Shown here in pieces: positions 1 through 8,461 of a DNA stretch of 64,000 nt; positions within the stretch are counted from its first letter, which is position 1; every line of letters starts with the position of its first letter. The stretch covers positions 248,001-312,000 of the forward strand of contig JADJQF010000003.1 of NCBI GenBank assembly GCA_016712885.1, read 5' to 3'. This DNA is from Candidatus Flexicrinis proximus. GTDB lineage: Bacteria > Chloroflexota > Anaerolineae > Aggregatilineales > Phototrophicaceae. A model generated the notes under the pieces. It was not told the DNA's origin and searched no databases. It saw nothing but the letters and a program-made list of their open reading frames with translations. A program made the translations under genes and the position numbers.

Positions 1-125
1 TTCGGCCCCAGGAACCCGAAGATTTCCCCGTGCTCCACCTTGAACGACACGCCGTCCACTGCGGCAAAATCGCCGTAACGCTTGATCAGGTTGTCTGCGA
101 TGATCTCTCGGTTTACTCTGTCCAT
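1..125 (-). CDS. ABC transporter ATP-binding protein, N-terminus only
   Basis: Only the first 41 residues lie in the window; the gene continues off the left edge. The reading begins MDRVNREIIADNLIKRYG, followed by FAAVDGVSF and GEIFGFLGP, the usual run-up to a Walker A motif in ABC ATPases of the multidrug/gliding type. The Walker A itself is cut off. The start codon lies 12 bases after the stop of the MarR-type regulator, so the two are almost certainly one transcription unit. A MarR gene leading an ABC exporter suggests an efflux system that responds to small molecules, but the substrate cannot be read from this fragment. Confidence 0.8.
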   Translation of the reverse strand, partial: MDRVNREIIADNLIKRYGDFAAVDGVSFKVEHGEIFGFLGP

Positions 126-137
126 AGTTCCCTCTGC

Positions 138-644
138 TTACGCCTCATCCTCTGTACCGTCTGCACTTACGTTTACTGATCCGATCGGCCCCGCATCCCG
201 CCCCATGGCCGCCACGAAGCGGTCGTTGAGCAAGGTCAGGCCTTCCAAGAGAGTCTTGCGCTCGCTGTCGCTCAGCGGCCCAAGGATTTCGCTGATCCGC
301 TCCGCCGTGAACTCGTCGATCTTGCGCAGCATCTCGCGCCCAAACCCTGAGAGCGCCACATACACGACGCGCCGGTCATGGGTGTCCCGCTCGCGTGTCA
401 CCCAGCCGCGCTCCTCCATCATGCTGATCGTGTTCGACATCGTCGGCGCGCTCACAGCCATCTGTTTTGCCAGCTCGCCTAACGTATAAGGCCGGACCGT
501 CAGCATCCCCAGCAGTCCCATGTGCGACGGCGCAATGTCCAGCCGCGCCGAACGCATCTCTGCCCCCATCACCCGCATCACAAACGGGATGATTTCGAGC
601 GTTCTGCGTGCGATTTCCTGGAGGTCTGTCGTGTGCGTACTCAT
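138..644 (-). CDS. MarR-family transcriptional regulator
   Basis: This 168-residue protein has the winged helix-turn-helix layout of MarR regulators: helical N-terminus (residues 1-45), helix-turn-helix around residues 53-78 (TLGELAKQMAVSAPTMSNTI), wing with the DTHDRR signature near residues 87-92, and a C-terminal dimerisation helix. MarR proteins usually bind short palindromes and release DNA on binding phenolic or drug-like ligands. It precedes an ABC ATPase gene by 12 bases, which suggests it controls an exporter and itself. A palindrome just upstream is a candidate operator. The acidic tail after residue 150 is not typical and may be disordered. Ligand unknown. Confidence 0.85.
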   Translation of the reverse strand: MSTHTTDLQEIARRTLEIIPFVMRVMGAEMRSARLDIAPSHMGLLGMLTVRPYTLGELAKQMAVSAPTMSNTISMMEERGWVTRERDTHDRRVVYVALSGFGREMLRKIDEFTAERISEILGPLSDSERKTLLEGLTLLNDRFVAAMGRDAGPIGSVNVSADGTEDEA

Positions 645-656
645 GGTTTGATTTCG

Positions 657-669
657 TTAGCTGTGCTAA
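657..669. promoter_or_regulatory. Candidate MarR operator palindrome
   Basis: TTAGC-TGT-GCTAA is a perfect 5-bp inverted repeat 13 bases upstream of the marR-like start codon. The half GCTAAACA occurs again about 16 bases further upstream, giving two spaced copies. Position and symmetry fit a site for autoregulation by the adjacent MarR protein. This is inferred from position only. Confidence 0.4.
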
Positions 670-788
670 ACAATAGACAGGCTAAACATTAGGATGCAAA
701 AGTAAATCATGCATGAGCGGCATCTAAATGCCTGCACAACGCACTTTGAGCGCTCCATAAGTGCCGTGTTAGCCGTCGCCAATGTGAC

Positions 789-839
789 GGGAGTCGAGAG
801 GGTGACAACCCTCTCGCGGAGTCCGGGCAGCGCTCTGGC
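789..839. repeat. Double-hairpin intergenic repeat, copy 1
   Basis: The unit begins GGGAGTCGAGAGGGTGACAA and folds as a GAGAGGG/CCCTCTC hairpin followed by a weaker GC-rich stem. It is nearly identical over its first 31 bases to the copy at 930-982. The 645-993 stretch holds no supported gene; it contains this repeat, the second copy and a separate hairpin at 891-922. Confidence 0.7.
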
Positions 840-890
840 ATGTAAATTTGTCCAGTGAACGCGGAAGCACGCCATCTCCACCTCCCTGCT

Positions 891-922
891 GCGAAATGAA
901 CGCGCACTTGAGTTCATTTCGC
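891..922. repeat. Perfect 11-bp inverted repeat (hairpin)
   Basis: GCGAAATGAAC is followed by a 10-base loop and then its exact reverse complement GTTCATTTCGC. It lies between the two double-hairpin repeats, downstream of the binding-protein gene that ends at 994. There is no T-run beside either arm, so a classical intrinsic terminator is unlikely; a transcript-stabilising hairpin or a regulator site are alternatives. Confidence 0.6.
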
Positions 923-929
923 AAGGTAG

Positions 930-982
930 GGGAGTCGAGAGGGTGACAACCCTCTCGCGGGGAGCGGGGCAGCGCCCCGCCC
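930..982. repeat. Double-hairpin intergenic repeat, copy 2
   Basis: Second copy of the element at 789. It has the same GAGAGGG/CCCTCTC hairpin and then a clean second stem, GCGGGGC-AG-CGCCCCGC-like, ending 11 bases before the stop of the binding-protein gene. It could end transcription of that gene from the minus strand, but no U-tract is present. Confidence 0.7.
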
Positions 983-993
983 TTCCTATTTAC

Positions 994-2178
994 TTAGTCG
1001 AGGTCGAGCAGCCCGCTCGACTCAACCCATTCGCCGTTTTCAACCACATAGATGACCAGCGCGCTCGTTCCGCTGTGATCGTTAGGCGAAAACGACACGG
1101 GTGGCAGCAGGGTCCCGGTGTCTACCTCGTCGAAGGACTCCAGCGCCGCCCGGATGTTCGGCCCGCTGACCTCCGACCCGGCGTCGGAGACCTGCGTGAT
1201 CGCCTCGACCAACAGGCTCATCGCCGCCCACCCCTGGGTGAAGTTCAGCGTCGTATCCGTCAGCGAAAGCCCGCGTGCGGCCAGATACTCGCGCGGATCG
1301 TCCTGCCCGGCTACCTGGACGCTGGTCGGCGTGAAAGGCATCGCCCCCAGCACGCCTTCAGCCGCGCCCCCGGCCCGCGCGATTAATTGTTCGTTCGCGC
1401 ACCAGTTCAGGCAGCCGACCACTACCGAGCCGCCAAAGAAATCGTTGATGTTACGGACCAGCACCGCAGCCGGTCCCGCCGTGCTTTGAATCACCACGTG
1501 TGTCACGCCGTAGTCGTCCGCTTGCTGCAACTCCGCCGTATAGTCGGTGGCACCGCGCGGCATCCGCAGGCTCAGCGCGCCGCCCAGCCCCAGCCAGTCC
1601 GCGGCCTCAGCGGCCTGCCGGAGCGGATCGACCCCAAACGCGCTGTCGTCGTAGAAGATCGCCACGCTCATATCCGCCGCGCTGTTGCCGTCATCTTCCC
1701 ACAGCTCGACCATGTACTCCATCAGCAGTTCAATCTGATCGCCGTAGGTCGTCGCGATCACGAAGTTGTACGGCGCATCGCCGTTCGGGTCGTCCAGCGA
1801 GTCGGAGTACGACGCCGAAATGAACGGGATTCCGTCGTCTGCCGCTTCGCCCACCAGCGCCTGCGTATCGTCCGTGCCCCAGCCCATCACCGCCACCGCG
1901 CCTTGCGCCACGGCCTGCCGGTAAATACTCACCGCCGTGTTGACACTGTTGCCGGAATCCGCGCCCAGTAGTTCGATCTCCCGGCCGTTGATGCCGCCGT
2001 TCGAATTAACGAAGTCCACGTAGGCCGCCACGCCCTCGGCGTAGGGCCGCCCGACGTCTGACGTGCTGCCGCTCAAATCGAAAATCGCGCCGATTCGGAT
2101 CGGATCGCTTTGGGCGGATACCCCGCCTGCGATAGCCCAGCTCAGCACAACCAGCAGAATCAGTGACTTCTTGAACAT
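994..2178 (-). CDS. ABC transporter substrate-binding protein, branched-chain amino-acid type
   Basis: This 394-residue exported protein starts with a Sec signal peptide (MFKKSLILLVVLSWAIAGGV, cleavage probably after VSA). The mature start, DPIRIGAIFDLSGSTSDVG, is typical of type I periplasmic binding proteins of the LivJ/amide family (Peripla_BP_6). The two-lobe fold runs through the sequence, with the hinge-region stretch VAVMGWGTDDTQALVGEA. A strong AAGGAG site 8 bases before the ATG supports the start. No permease or ATPase gene is adjacent, so it is an orphan receptor; the full Liv operon 8 kb away has its own binding protein. Ligand not predictable. Confidence 0.88.
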   Translation of the reverse strand: MFKKSLILLVVLSWAIAGGVSAQSDPIRIGAIFDLSGSTSDVGRPYAEGVAAYVDFVNSNGGINGREIELLGADSGNSVNTAVSIYRQAVAQGAVAVMGWGTDDTQALVGEAADDGIPFISASYSDSLDDPNGDAPYNFVIATTYGDQIELLMEYMVELWEDDGNSAADMSVAIFYDDSAFGVDPLRQAAEAADWLGLGGALSLRMPRGATDYTAELQQADDYGVTHVVIQSTAGPAAVLVRNINDFFGGSVVVGCLNWCANEQLIARAGGAAEGVLGAMPFTPTSVQVAGQDDPREYLAARGLSLTDTTLNFTQGWAAMSLLVEAITQVSDAGSEVSGPNIRAALESFDEVDTGTLLPPVSFSPNDHSGTSALVIYVVENGEWVESSGLLDLD

Positions 2179-2346
2179 GCGCGCACTCCTTGATAGTCCT
2201 AGTGTACGTCAACTTGCCGGTGTACACCCCCCAATTACTAATGCACCGAAGGTCAATCGCACGGAAACGATTGCTTTCACTCCCGCCATACCCTGCACAC
2301 ATCCCTCGGCTGGAACTTACAGGCCCGCACCTCCGGCTGCAGATGC

Positions 2347-2401
2347 GGGAGCCGTGAGGGTGCCAACCCTCGGGCGTCCGTGTGGAGCCAGCGCCTCCAC
2401 C
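2347..2401. repeat. Diverged copy of the double-hairpin repeat
   Basis: Begins GGGAGCCGTGAGGGTGCCAA and then has CCCTCGGGCG and a second stem GGAG/CTCC around CAGC. It has the same order of elements as the copies at 789 and 930, but with about a quarter of the bases changed. It lies between the stop of the hydrolase gene and the start of the binding-protein gene. Confidence 0.5.
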
Positions 2402-2415
2402 ATTTACGTCTTCCC

Positions 2416-3408
2416 CTAAAGTCGCGCCTTCCATGCCCGTACCGGCGGCACCGATTTCAGCCACGCGCTCGGTACGTCACGCACCTCCGCCGTCGACGCC
2501 AGCACGCCGCCCTGTTCGCGGACCGCGCCCGACCGCAGCAGTTCGTCGCACAACTGCGCGGACAGTGTGTCGGCTGGTATCTCAAACACATATTTCGCGT
2601 AGTCATTCAGCCAGAACGTCCCGGCCAGATATGCCTCCAGCAACGCCCGCGGCTGACTCCCGGCCACCATCAGCCGGTAGGCCGCCGCCCGCTTCATCGC
2701 ATGCCACGCCGCCTTACTCGGATCCAGCAGCCAGCGATCCAGCCGCGCCAGCGCCCGGTCGATTGCCTCGTACGGCTTCGTGATCAGCGGCCCATGTCCG
2801 GACATCACCCTCTTGATCTCGATCGGGGAGTCGGTCAGCATGTGCAGCGTGTCGATCAGCCGGTATATCGCCCCCGCGCCCTCGCGGAACGGCACCAGCG
2901 TCGCGATGTCGTCCTCGTAAAACAGGTCGCCGGCCACCAGCGTGCCGTCCTCCACCAGATAACTCAGGTGTCCCAGCGTATGCCCCGGCGTCGCCAGCAC
3001 TTGCACCGCCAGCGTCCCGGTTTCCAGCACCATCCCCGCCTGTAGGTACACATTGACCTGGTACTGTTCGACCGGTTGGTCCAGCCACGTGGCGCAGCAC
3101 GCGTCCGGATCGGCCGCGTTGATCATCAGAGCGTCATGCCGGTGTGCCGCAATTCGCACCCCATGTTCCCGCTGCAGCGCGGCGTTCCCCCCCACATGAT
3201 CGACGTGATAGTGCGTGTTCGCCACGCATTGCAGGTCGCGCGGATGCGTCCCCGCCGCCTCGATCGTGTCCATCATCGCCAGCGCCTCGCTGCCAAACCC
3301 TGAATCGATCATGATCGGTCGCGGTCCATGGATGATCGCAAAGTTCGCGCTCGGATACGCCCGGCTGAAAAATGTGACACTGTCTGGTTTGGCTTTGCGT
3401 GGCAGCAT
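2416..3408 (-). CDS. MBL-fold metallo-hydrolase
   Basis: The 330-residue protein has the metallo-beta-lactamase fold. The zinc motif THYHVDH lies at residues 65-71 (His66, His68, Asp70, His71), a second metal histidine is in TPGHTLGH near residue 136, and a metal Asp is in VAGDLFY near residue 155. Such proteins hydrolyse thioesters, phosphoesters or lactones. The C-terminal 120 residues are helical and may bind substrate. It is transcribed away from glpK, 54 bases apart, so the two share a promoter region. No signal peptide is seen; it is probably cytoplasmic. Specific substrate unknown. Confidence 0.85.
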   Translation of the reverse strand: MLPRKAKPDSVTFFSRAYPSANFAIIHGPRPIMIDSGFGSEALAMMDTIEAAGTHPRDLQCVANTHYHVDHVGGNAALQREHGVRIAAHRHDALMINAADPDACCATWLDQPVEQYQVNVYLQAGMVLETGTLAVQVLATPGHTLGHLSYLVEDGTLVAGDLFYEDDIATLVPFREGAGAIYRLIDTLHMLTDSPIEIKRVMSGHGPLITKPYEAIDRALARLDRWLLDPSKAAWHAMKRAAAYRLMVAGSQPRALLEAYLAGTFWLNDYAKYVFEIPADTLSAQLCDELLRSGAVREQGGVLASTAEVRDVPSAWLKSVPPVRAWKARL

Positions 3409-3462
3409 GAGACTCGGTAAAGTGAGCGGATACAGAACAGTTTTATCTTATGTGAGGGCATT

Positions 3463-4955
3463 ATGGCAAAATACGCCGGCGCGTTGGATCAGGGCACCAC
3501 TTCTTCCCGTTTCATTCTCTTTGACATCTCCGGGCGTATCGCCGCCTCGCATCAGCTCGAACACCGCCAGATCTTCCCGCAGGCCGGCTGGGTCGAGCAC
3601 GACCCTATGGAGATCATCGCCCGTGTCCATGACGTCATGGCCGGCGCCATGCGGGCCGTCAACGCTACCGCCGCCGACATCGCCGCCATTGGCATCACCA
3701 ACCAGCGCGAAACCACCGTCGTCTGGGATCGCCACACCGGCAAACCCTACTACAACGCCATCGTCTGGCAGGACACCCGTACCGACAAGATCGTCGGCCG
3801 CCTCAGCCAGAACGGCGGCGCCGACCGTCTGCGCCCGAAAGTCGGCCTGCCGCTCTCCACCTATTTCAGCGCCACCAAGCTGATTTGGCTGCTCGAAAAC
3901 GTCCCCGGCCTCCGCGATGCCGCCGAACGCGGCGACGCCCTTTTCGGCACCATCGACACTTGGGTCACCTGGCACCTGACCGGCGGCAAGACCCACGCCA
4001 CCGACGTGACCAACGCCAGCCGCACCCTGCTCATGAATCTCCACACCCTCGAATGGGACGACGAAATCCTCCGCGAATTCGCCATCCCTCGCGCCATGCT
4101 CCCCCGCATCCAGCCCTCCAGCGATGCCAGTGGCTACGGCCACGCCGTCCTCGACGGCGGCAGCGTCCCCCTGACCGCCATCCTCGGCGACCAGCACGCC
4201 GCGCTCTTCGGTCAGACCTGCTATTCCCCGGGCGAAGCCAAGAACACTTACGGAACCGGCTGTTTCATGCTTCTCAACACCGGCGAACAGGCCATCCTCA
4301 GCAAGAACGGCCTGCTCACCACCGTAGGCTACCAGCTTGGCGCGCAGAAACCCGTCTACGCGCTTGAAGGCAGCATCGCTGTCACCGGCTCGCTCGTCCA
4401 GTGGCTGCGCGACAACCTCGGGATCATCCAGTCCTCTCAGGACGTCGAAGCCTTGCCCGCGCCGTCCCTGATAACGGCGGGATCTATTTCGTCCCCGCCT
4501 TCAGCGGCCTGTTCGCCCCTACTGGCGGTGGTGATGCCCGCGGCGCCATCGTCGGCATGACCCGCTTCATCAACCGCAACCATATCGCCCGCGCCGCCCT
4601 GGAAGCCACCGCTTATCAGACCCGCGAGGTCATGGAAGCCATGACCGCCGACAGCGGCGTGCCGCTCCAGGCGCTCAAAGTCGACGGCGGCATGACTCAC
4701 AACGACTTGCTCATGCAGTTTCAGGCCGATATGCTCGACGTACCCGTGGTGCGCCCCGTCGTGGCGGAAACCACCGCCCTCGGTGCCGCCTATGCCGCCG
4801 GGTTGGCCGCTGGCTTCTGGACTAGCCTCGACGAACTGCGCCAGAACTGGCAGGTCGCCCACCGCTGGACGCCGCAGATGCCGGCGCAGGAGCGCGACCG
4901 CCTTTTCTCTGGCTGGAAGAAAGCCGTCACCCGCACCTTTGACTGGGTCGAATAG
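3463..4955 (+). CDS. glpK: Glycerol kinase, interrupted by a frameshift near 4455
   Basis: Glycerol kinase makes sn-glycerol 3-phosphate from glycerol and ATP. The N-terminus has the FGGY-family phosphate loop DQGTTSSR (residues 9-16), then QIFPQAGWVEHDP and GITNQRETTVVWD; the second part has VPDNGGIYFVPAFSGLFAP and DGGMTHNDLLMQFQAD. The two halves are in different frames. Adding one G at about 4455 (gccttg-cccgcg to gccttgg-cccgcg) restores DVEALARAVPDNGG and a 497-residue protein, the normal length. About 70 bases on, LFAPTGGGDARG stands where the family has LFAPYWRGDARG, which a missing T and an extra T would explain. Start supported by GAGGG before the ATG. Its metabolic partner glpD lies at 18.3 kb. 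Either a consensus error or a recent pseudogene. Confidence 0.9.
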
Positions 4956-5089
4956 CGGCCCCGCATCCGATCCTCCAGATTGTCGCGGTATCTCAGGGCA
5001 AATCGCGCGGCACGTTGCAGCCTGTCCGCCCCGTCTCTGCGCCCTGGGATCTCGCCCACGCCCCATGATCTTTACCCGCCACTCGCATT

Positions 5090-5400
5090 TCTCCTCTCTC
5101 CGCCCGGAGAGGGGCAGGGAGTGAGGTTCCTTTCCGTTTTCCCACACCGTCCCGCCACTCGCGCTTCTCCCCTCTCCGCCCGGAGAGGGGTCGGGGTGAG
5201 GTTCCTTTCCGCTCTCCCCTCACTCCCCTCTCCCGGGGGTGAGGTTCCTCTCTCCCACCGTCCCGCCACTGCGCTTCTCCCCCTCTCCGCCCGGAGAGGG
5301 GCGGGGGTGAGGTTCCTTTCCGCTTCCCCCTCCGTCCGCCACTCGCACTTCTCCCTCTCCGCCCGGAGCCCCCCGCCTCTCCGCCGGGGGCCGGGGAGGT
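5090..5400. repeat. Tandem array of GC-rich palindromic repeats
   Basis: The 541-base gap between glpK and the next gene holds an irregular array of four to five units, each built on the palindrome CTCTCCGCCCGGAGAGGGG followed by a tail like CGGGGGTGAGGTTCC. Clear palindromes start near 5096, 5171 and 5279; a shortened unit lies near 5227 and a degenerate one near 5352. Spacing is about 50-75 bases. The same core recurs at 8141-8461 and 9610-9640. Both strands are open over long stretches only because of the composition; I do not regard those reading frames as genes. Confidence 0.8.
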
Positions 5401-5496
5401 CCTTCCCGCCCCACCGTCCCGCCCCGCGCACCCCTCCCCTGGGAGTCTTCGACGCGCCTGTCCTCCGGTTTCGCCTTCGACTCAAAGGAGTTTTCG

Positions 5497-6027
5497 ATGC
5501 ATCCGCCCGCTTTGCCCCACACGCAGCTGCTGGCCGCGCTTTATTCCGCTGCCCTGATCCTCATCGAGGCGGTCTCCGACCCCGTCGCCATCGAGCAGGC
5601 CTCGCTCCGCCAGCGCGTCTCGGCCATCAACGCCCTGACCAGCCTCCTCTGCCAGCTTCACAAGCACGCGCCGCAGCCGGTCGCCGCGCCTCGCGGGAAC
5701 ACGCGTCAGCCTGTTCCCGTCTCTGCTTTCGCGCCCGCAGCCGCCAGTCCTGCACCGCGTCAGGGGTGGGTGGGCGCACCTTCGGTTCGTGCCACCCAAC
5801 CCGTCTCTCCGGCATTGCCTTCCGCCCCATCCCCGGCGCCGAGACGGGCCAGCGTGCAGCCCGTCGCCCATCGCCTGTCAGATTCCGTCGACCCGCACAC
5901 CCACTTTCTCGCCGAATATCACACCCTGACGGCTGCGCCTTCTCGTTTGGCTGCCCTGCGCCTGCCGCGTTTGCACGCTTCTGCCCTCAACCGCTCGTCG
6001 CTTACCGCCGCGCGACCAGCCGCATAG
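5497..6027 (+). CDS. Hypothetical protein, Ala/Pro-rich
   Basis: A 176-residue reading frame preceded by a good ribosome site (AAAGGAG, 7 bases before the ATG). Residues 1-58 look like two amphipathic helices (LLAALYSAALILIEAVSD and LRQRVSAINALTSLLCQLHK). The rest is Pro/Ala/Ser-rich and low-complexity, with no motif I recognise. The 3' end overlaps the end of the broken P450 by 26 bases, tail to tail. The ribosome site and helical start argue for a real gene; the composition, shared with flanking repeat DNA, argues for caution, and the true C-terminus could be altered by indels as in its neighbours. Confidence 0.45.
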   Translation: MHPPALPHTQLLAALYSAALILIEAVSDPVAIEQASLRQRVSAINALTSLLCQLHKHAPQPVAAPRGNTRQPVPVSAFAPAAASPAPRQGWVGAPSVRATQPVSPALPSAPSPAPRRASVQPVAHRLSDSVDPHTHFLAEYHTLTAAPSRLAALRLPRLHASALNRSSLTAARPAA

Positions 6028-7368
6028 GCAGTCCGCCCTTAGGATTCAGCGTGATCCGCGGCATCATGTCCACCTTTTGTCCCGGCGCCAGCCGCAGCGA
6101 ATACCGGCTGGCGATTCCAGCCAGCAGCAGTTTCGCCTCCATCATCGCGAAGTGGTTGCCGATGCACACCGCGGCCCGCCGCCGAACGGCAGGTACGCGT
6201 ACCGTGGGATGCTCGCCTCCCGCTCCGCGCTGAACCGCAGCGGATCGAACCGCTCCGGCTCGCTCCAGTACGCCGGTCGCGCTGCGTCATATACATGATC
6301 ACTGCCGCCCGTGCCTTTCGGCAGCGTCCACTCTCTCCCACCTGCGTGTCTCTACGGCCACTCGGCCCACCGACCACGCCGGCGGACATCCGCATCGACT
6401 CTGATCACCATTTCGGTGTATGGGAGCCGTTCCAGATCGCCCATCTCGGCCGTTCGCCCTCCCAGCACCGCGTCGAGTTCGGCGTGCAGTGCCGCTTCGA
6501 TCTACGGATGTTGCGCCAGCAGCGCAAACGTCCAGTTCAGTGTGTTTGCCGTCGTCTCGTGGCCCGCCAGGAACAGCGTAACCGCCTCATCGCGCAGCTG
6601 CCTGTCGTCCATCGGCTCGCCGTTCTCGTCCCGCGCCGCGACCAGCATCGACAGCAGGTCGCCTCGGTCGGTGCTGTCCGCCTTCCGTTCGGCGATCATC
6701 CCGTACACCAGCGCGTCCAGCGCCGCCAGTGACCGCCGCCGTCTCCGGTTCGTCGGCGTCGGGATCCATTCGGGGATCAGCGTCATATTCCCCTGCATTT
6801 CCTGGATCGCGTCCATCGCCTCGAACACCGGCCGGGCGCGTGTTCCGCTTGCGTCGATGTCGAATAGCGTCTTGCCGACGATCCGGATCGTCAGAGTTGT
6901 CATCTCGCGGGCAATGTCGCGCGCCTCGCCGTCGCGCCAGCCGTCCAGCATCGCCGCCGTGTACTCCGTCATTGTCCCGCCGTAATTTGCGATCCGCTTG
7001 GCGTGCAGCGCCGGCGCCACCAGTTTGCGCTGTTTCTTCCACAGCGCGCCGTCGCTCGTCAGCAGTCCCTGGCCGACAAATCGTGCCAGTCCGCGCTGCG
7101 GGTCGGTATAGTCTTCGTCCTTGTGGAACGAGTCCGCCTGTTCGACCAGCACCGCGTGGATGTCGTCCGGCCGCGTAAACACCACCACCGACGTGCCGCT
7201 GATCGTGATCCGGTACGTCGGCCCGTACGTCTGCCGAAGGCGGCCCATCGCCGCCAGTTGGTCGCTCGAAAACATGCGGATCGCCCGTAGCAGCCCCAGC
7301 ACGCCGCCGCCCAGGTCGATCCCTGCCGGTAGTGGGGCAGGGGAGTTCTTCAACACGATGCTTGTCAT
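6002..7368 (-). pseudogene. Cytochrome P450, disrupted by a stop codon and frameshifts
   Basis: The first 288 residues read as an intact P450 front half: TYGPTYRITISG, WKKQRKLVAPALHAKRIANY (C-helix region) and the oxygen-binding I-helix LFLAGHETTANTLNW. An in-frame TAG at 6502-6504 then stands where LLAQHP-IEAALHAELD continues. Two further shifts lie near 6400-6380 (the ESMRMYPPAW region) and one near 6170, where CGGTGTGC replaces CGGGTGTGC in the haem loop. The rest, HFAMMEAKLLLAGIASRYSL to the TAA at 6002, is recognisable. Total span of 1,367 bases equals a full P450 of about 455 residues. The haem-ligand region survives but cannot be read in frame. It faces a TetR gene, likely its regulator. 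An intact paralogue is at 58.8-60.1 kb. Confidence 0.85.
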
Positions 7369-7384
7369 TTCTGGTCACCCCGTG

Positions 7385-7475
7385 ATTTATTGGACAGGTT
7401 GTCTTATACTTATCATCAGGATTCCAGCCGCCCTGTCAACAAGCAAATTGGTCGGCCTGTAAATTACTGGACAGG
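7385..7475. promoter_or_regulatory. Divergent promoter region with repeated TetR-type candidate operator
   Basis: The 116 bases between the P450 and tetR start codons hold two direct copies of ATTA(C/-)TTGGACAGG-like sequence: ATTTATTGGACAGG at 7385-7398 and ATTACTGGACAGG at 7463-7475. The second copy is also part of CCTGT-N10-ACAGG, and the first of GACA-GGT-TGTC. Position between a TetR gene and a divergent enzyme gene is the classical layout for such operators. Inference from sequence only. Confidence 0.4.
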
Positions 7476-7484
7476 AGTACAGAA

Positions 7485-8128
7485 ATGTCCGACGCCCGCA
7501 AACCCGACCGCCGCATCGAGCGCACCATGACTGCCCTGCGTGACGCCCTCATGGCGCTCATCATCGACAAGGGCTACGACGCCATCAGCATCCAGGACAT
7601 CGCCGACCGCGCCAATGTCGCCCGCGCCACCTTCTATCTACACTTCAAGGATAAAGACGACCTGATGTTCCGCTCGATGCGCGCCATCTACGAAGACCTC
7701 TTCGCCCGTCAGCAGACTGCCTCCTCTTGGGAGAGCCTCGCCGACGACAGTGACTTCCAGCACGTCGCCCAGTACGCCGACTTCTATGGCGCCATGCTCA
7801 GCCCGCGTGGCAGCATGGGCTTTCTCCCCGCGTCCGCGCCTATCTCCAGTCAGAGCTGGAAAGTCGCTGTGCCAGTTGACGCCCGAACAGGCCGCGCCGC
7901 GTCTGCCGCGGCCGCTCATCGCCGCCCTATTGCGCCGGCGCGCAGATCGGACTGATTTGGTGGTGGGTCGAGAACCGCATGCCGATCCCGGCCGGCAAAA
8001 TGGCGCTCTACGCCATGCAGATTTCGACCTTCGGCCTCGGTTGGGCGCTCGGTGCCGACGCCCTCACGCCGGAACAGGTCAGCACCCTGACCTCGAATGT
8101 CCCCGCGCCGCCCTCCCCTCAGCCCTGA
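7485..8128 (+). CDS. TetR/AcrR-family regulator, frameshifted
   Basis: The N-terminal 60 residues are a standard TetR DNA-binding domain: RIERTMTALRDALMALIIDKGYDAISIQDIADRAN then VARATFYLHFKDKDDLMF. The C-terminal ligand domain is broken by three one-base changes: a missing base in the C run near 7824-7829, a missing A near 7861, and an extra C at 7925-7927. Correcting them gives GFLARVRAYLQSELEKSL, CQLTPEQAAPRL and YCAGAQIGLIWWWVENRMP, ending at the TGA at 8126-8128 with about 214 residues, normal for the family. It is divergent from the broken P450 and probably regulated it. As given, only a 156-residue truncated product could be made, with an aberrant tail. Confidence 0.85.
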
Positions 8129-8140
8129 CCGCCGCCACCC

Positions 8141-8461
8141 GCCGCACGGTTCAGGACGGGACGCCACCGCCATCAAAAAGCCGCCTCTCCGAGCGGAGAG
8201 GGGCCGGGTGTGAGGTAGCTTTTCGCCGTAGGCCGCATGGCTCAGGACGGGACGCCACCGCCATCAAAAACCGCCTCTCCGCTCGGAGAGGGGCCGGGGT
8301 TGAGGTGGCTTTCCCCGTAGGCCGCATGGCTCGGGACGGACGTCCCCCGCCGCAAAGACCCCCTCTCCGCTCGGAGAGGGGCCGGGGGTGAGGTAGCTGT
8401 CCCCGTAGGCCGCACGGCTCAGGTCGGGACGCCACCGCCGCAAAAGACCCCCTCTCCGAGC
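8141..8461. repeat. Four-unit tandem repeat array (about 89 bp per unit), last unit split by an IS
   Basis: Each unit starts GCCGCA(C/T)GGCTCAGGACGGGA, continues CGCCACCGCC, and ends in the palindrome CCTCTCCGCTCGGAGAGGGG plus CCGGGGGTGAGGT. Unit starts are 8141, 8232, 8321 and 8409, so the period is 88-91 bases. The fourth unit is interrupted at 8461 by the IS and resumes at 9618. The palindrome core is shared with the 5.1-5.4 kb array. This fills the 333 bases between tetR and the IS; there is no supported gene in it beyond transposase read-through. Confidence 0.85.

Noticed and set aside
666..917. Small minus-strand open frames between marR and the binding protein
   Set aside because: They run across hairpin repeats, lack ribosome sites and show no domain.
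5090..5400. Possible CRISPR array
   Set aside because: Spacing is irregular, units are imperfect and palindromic throughout, and there are no cas genes; it is a repeat cluster.
4980..6233. 417-residue open frame through the repeat array and into the hypothetical gene
   Set aside because: Consists of translated palindromic repeats (repeated RPAPRT- and PLSARRG-like strings); no ribosome site.
8141..8461. Possible CRISPR array
   Set aside because: Units are repeated in full (about 89 bases) with no unique spacers.
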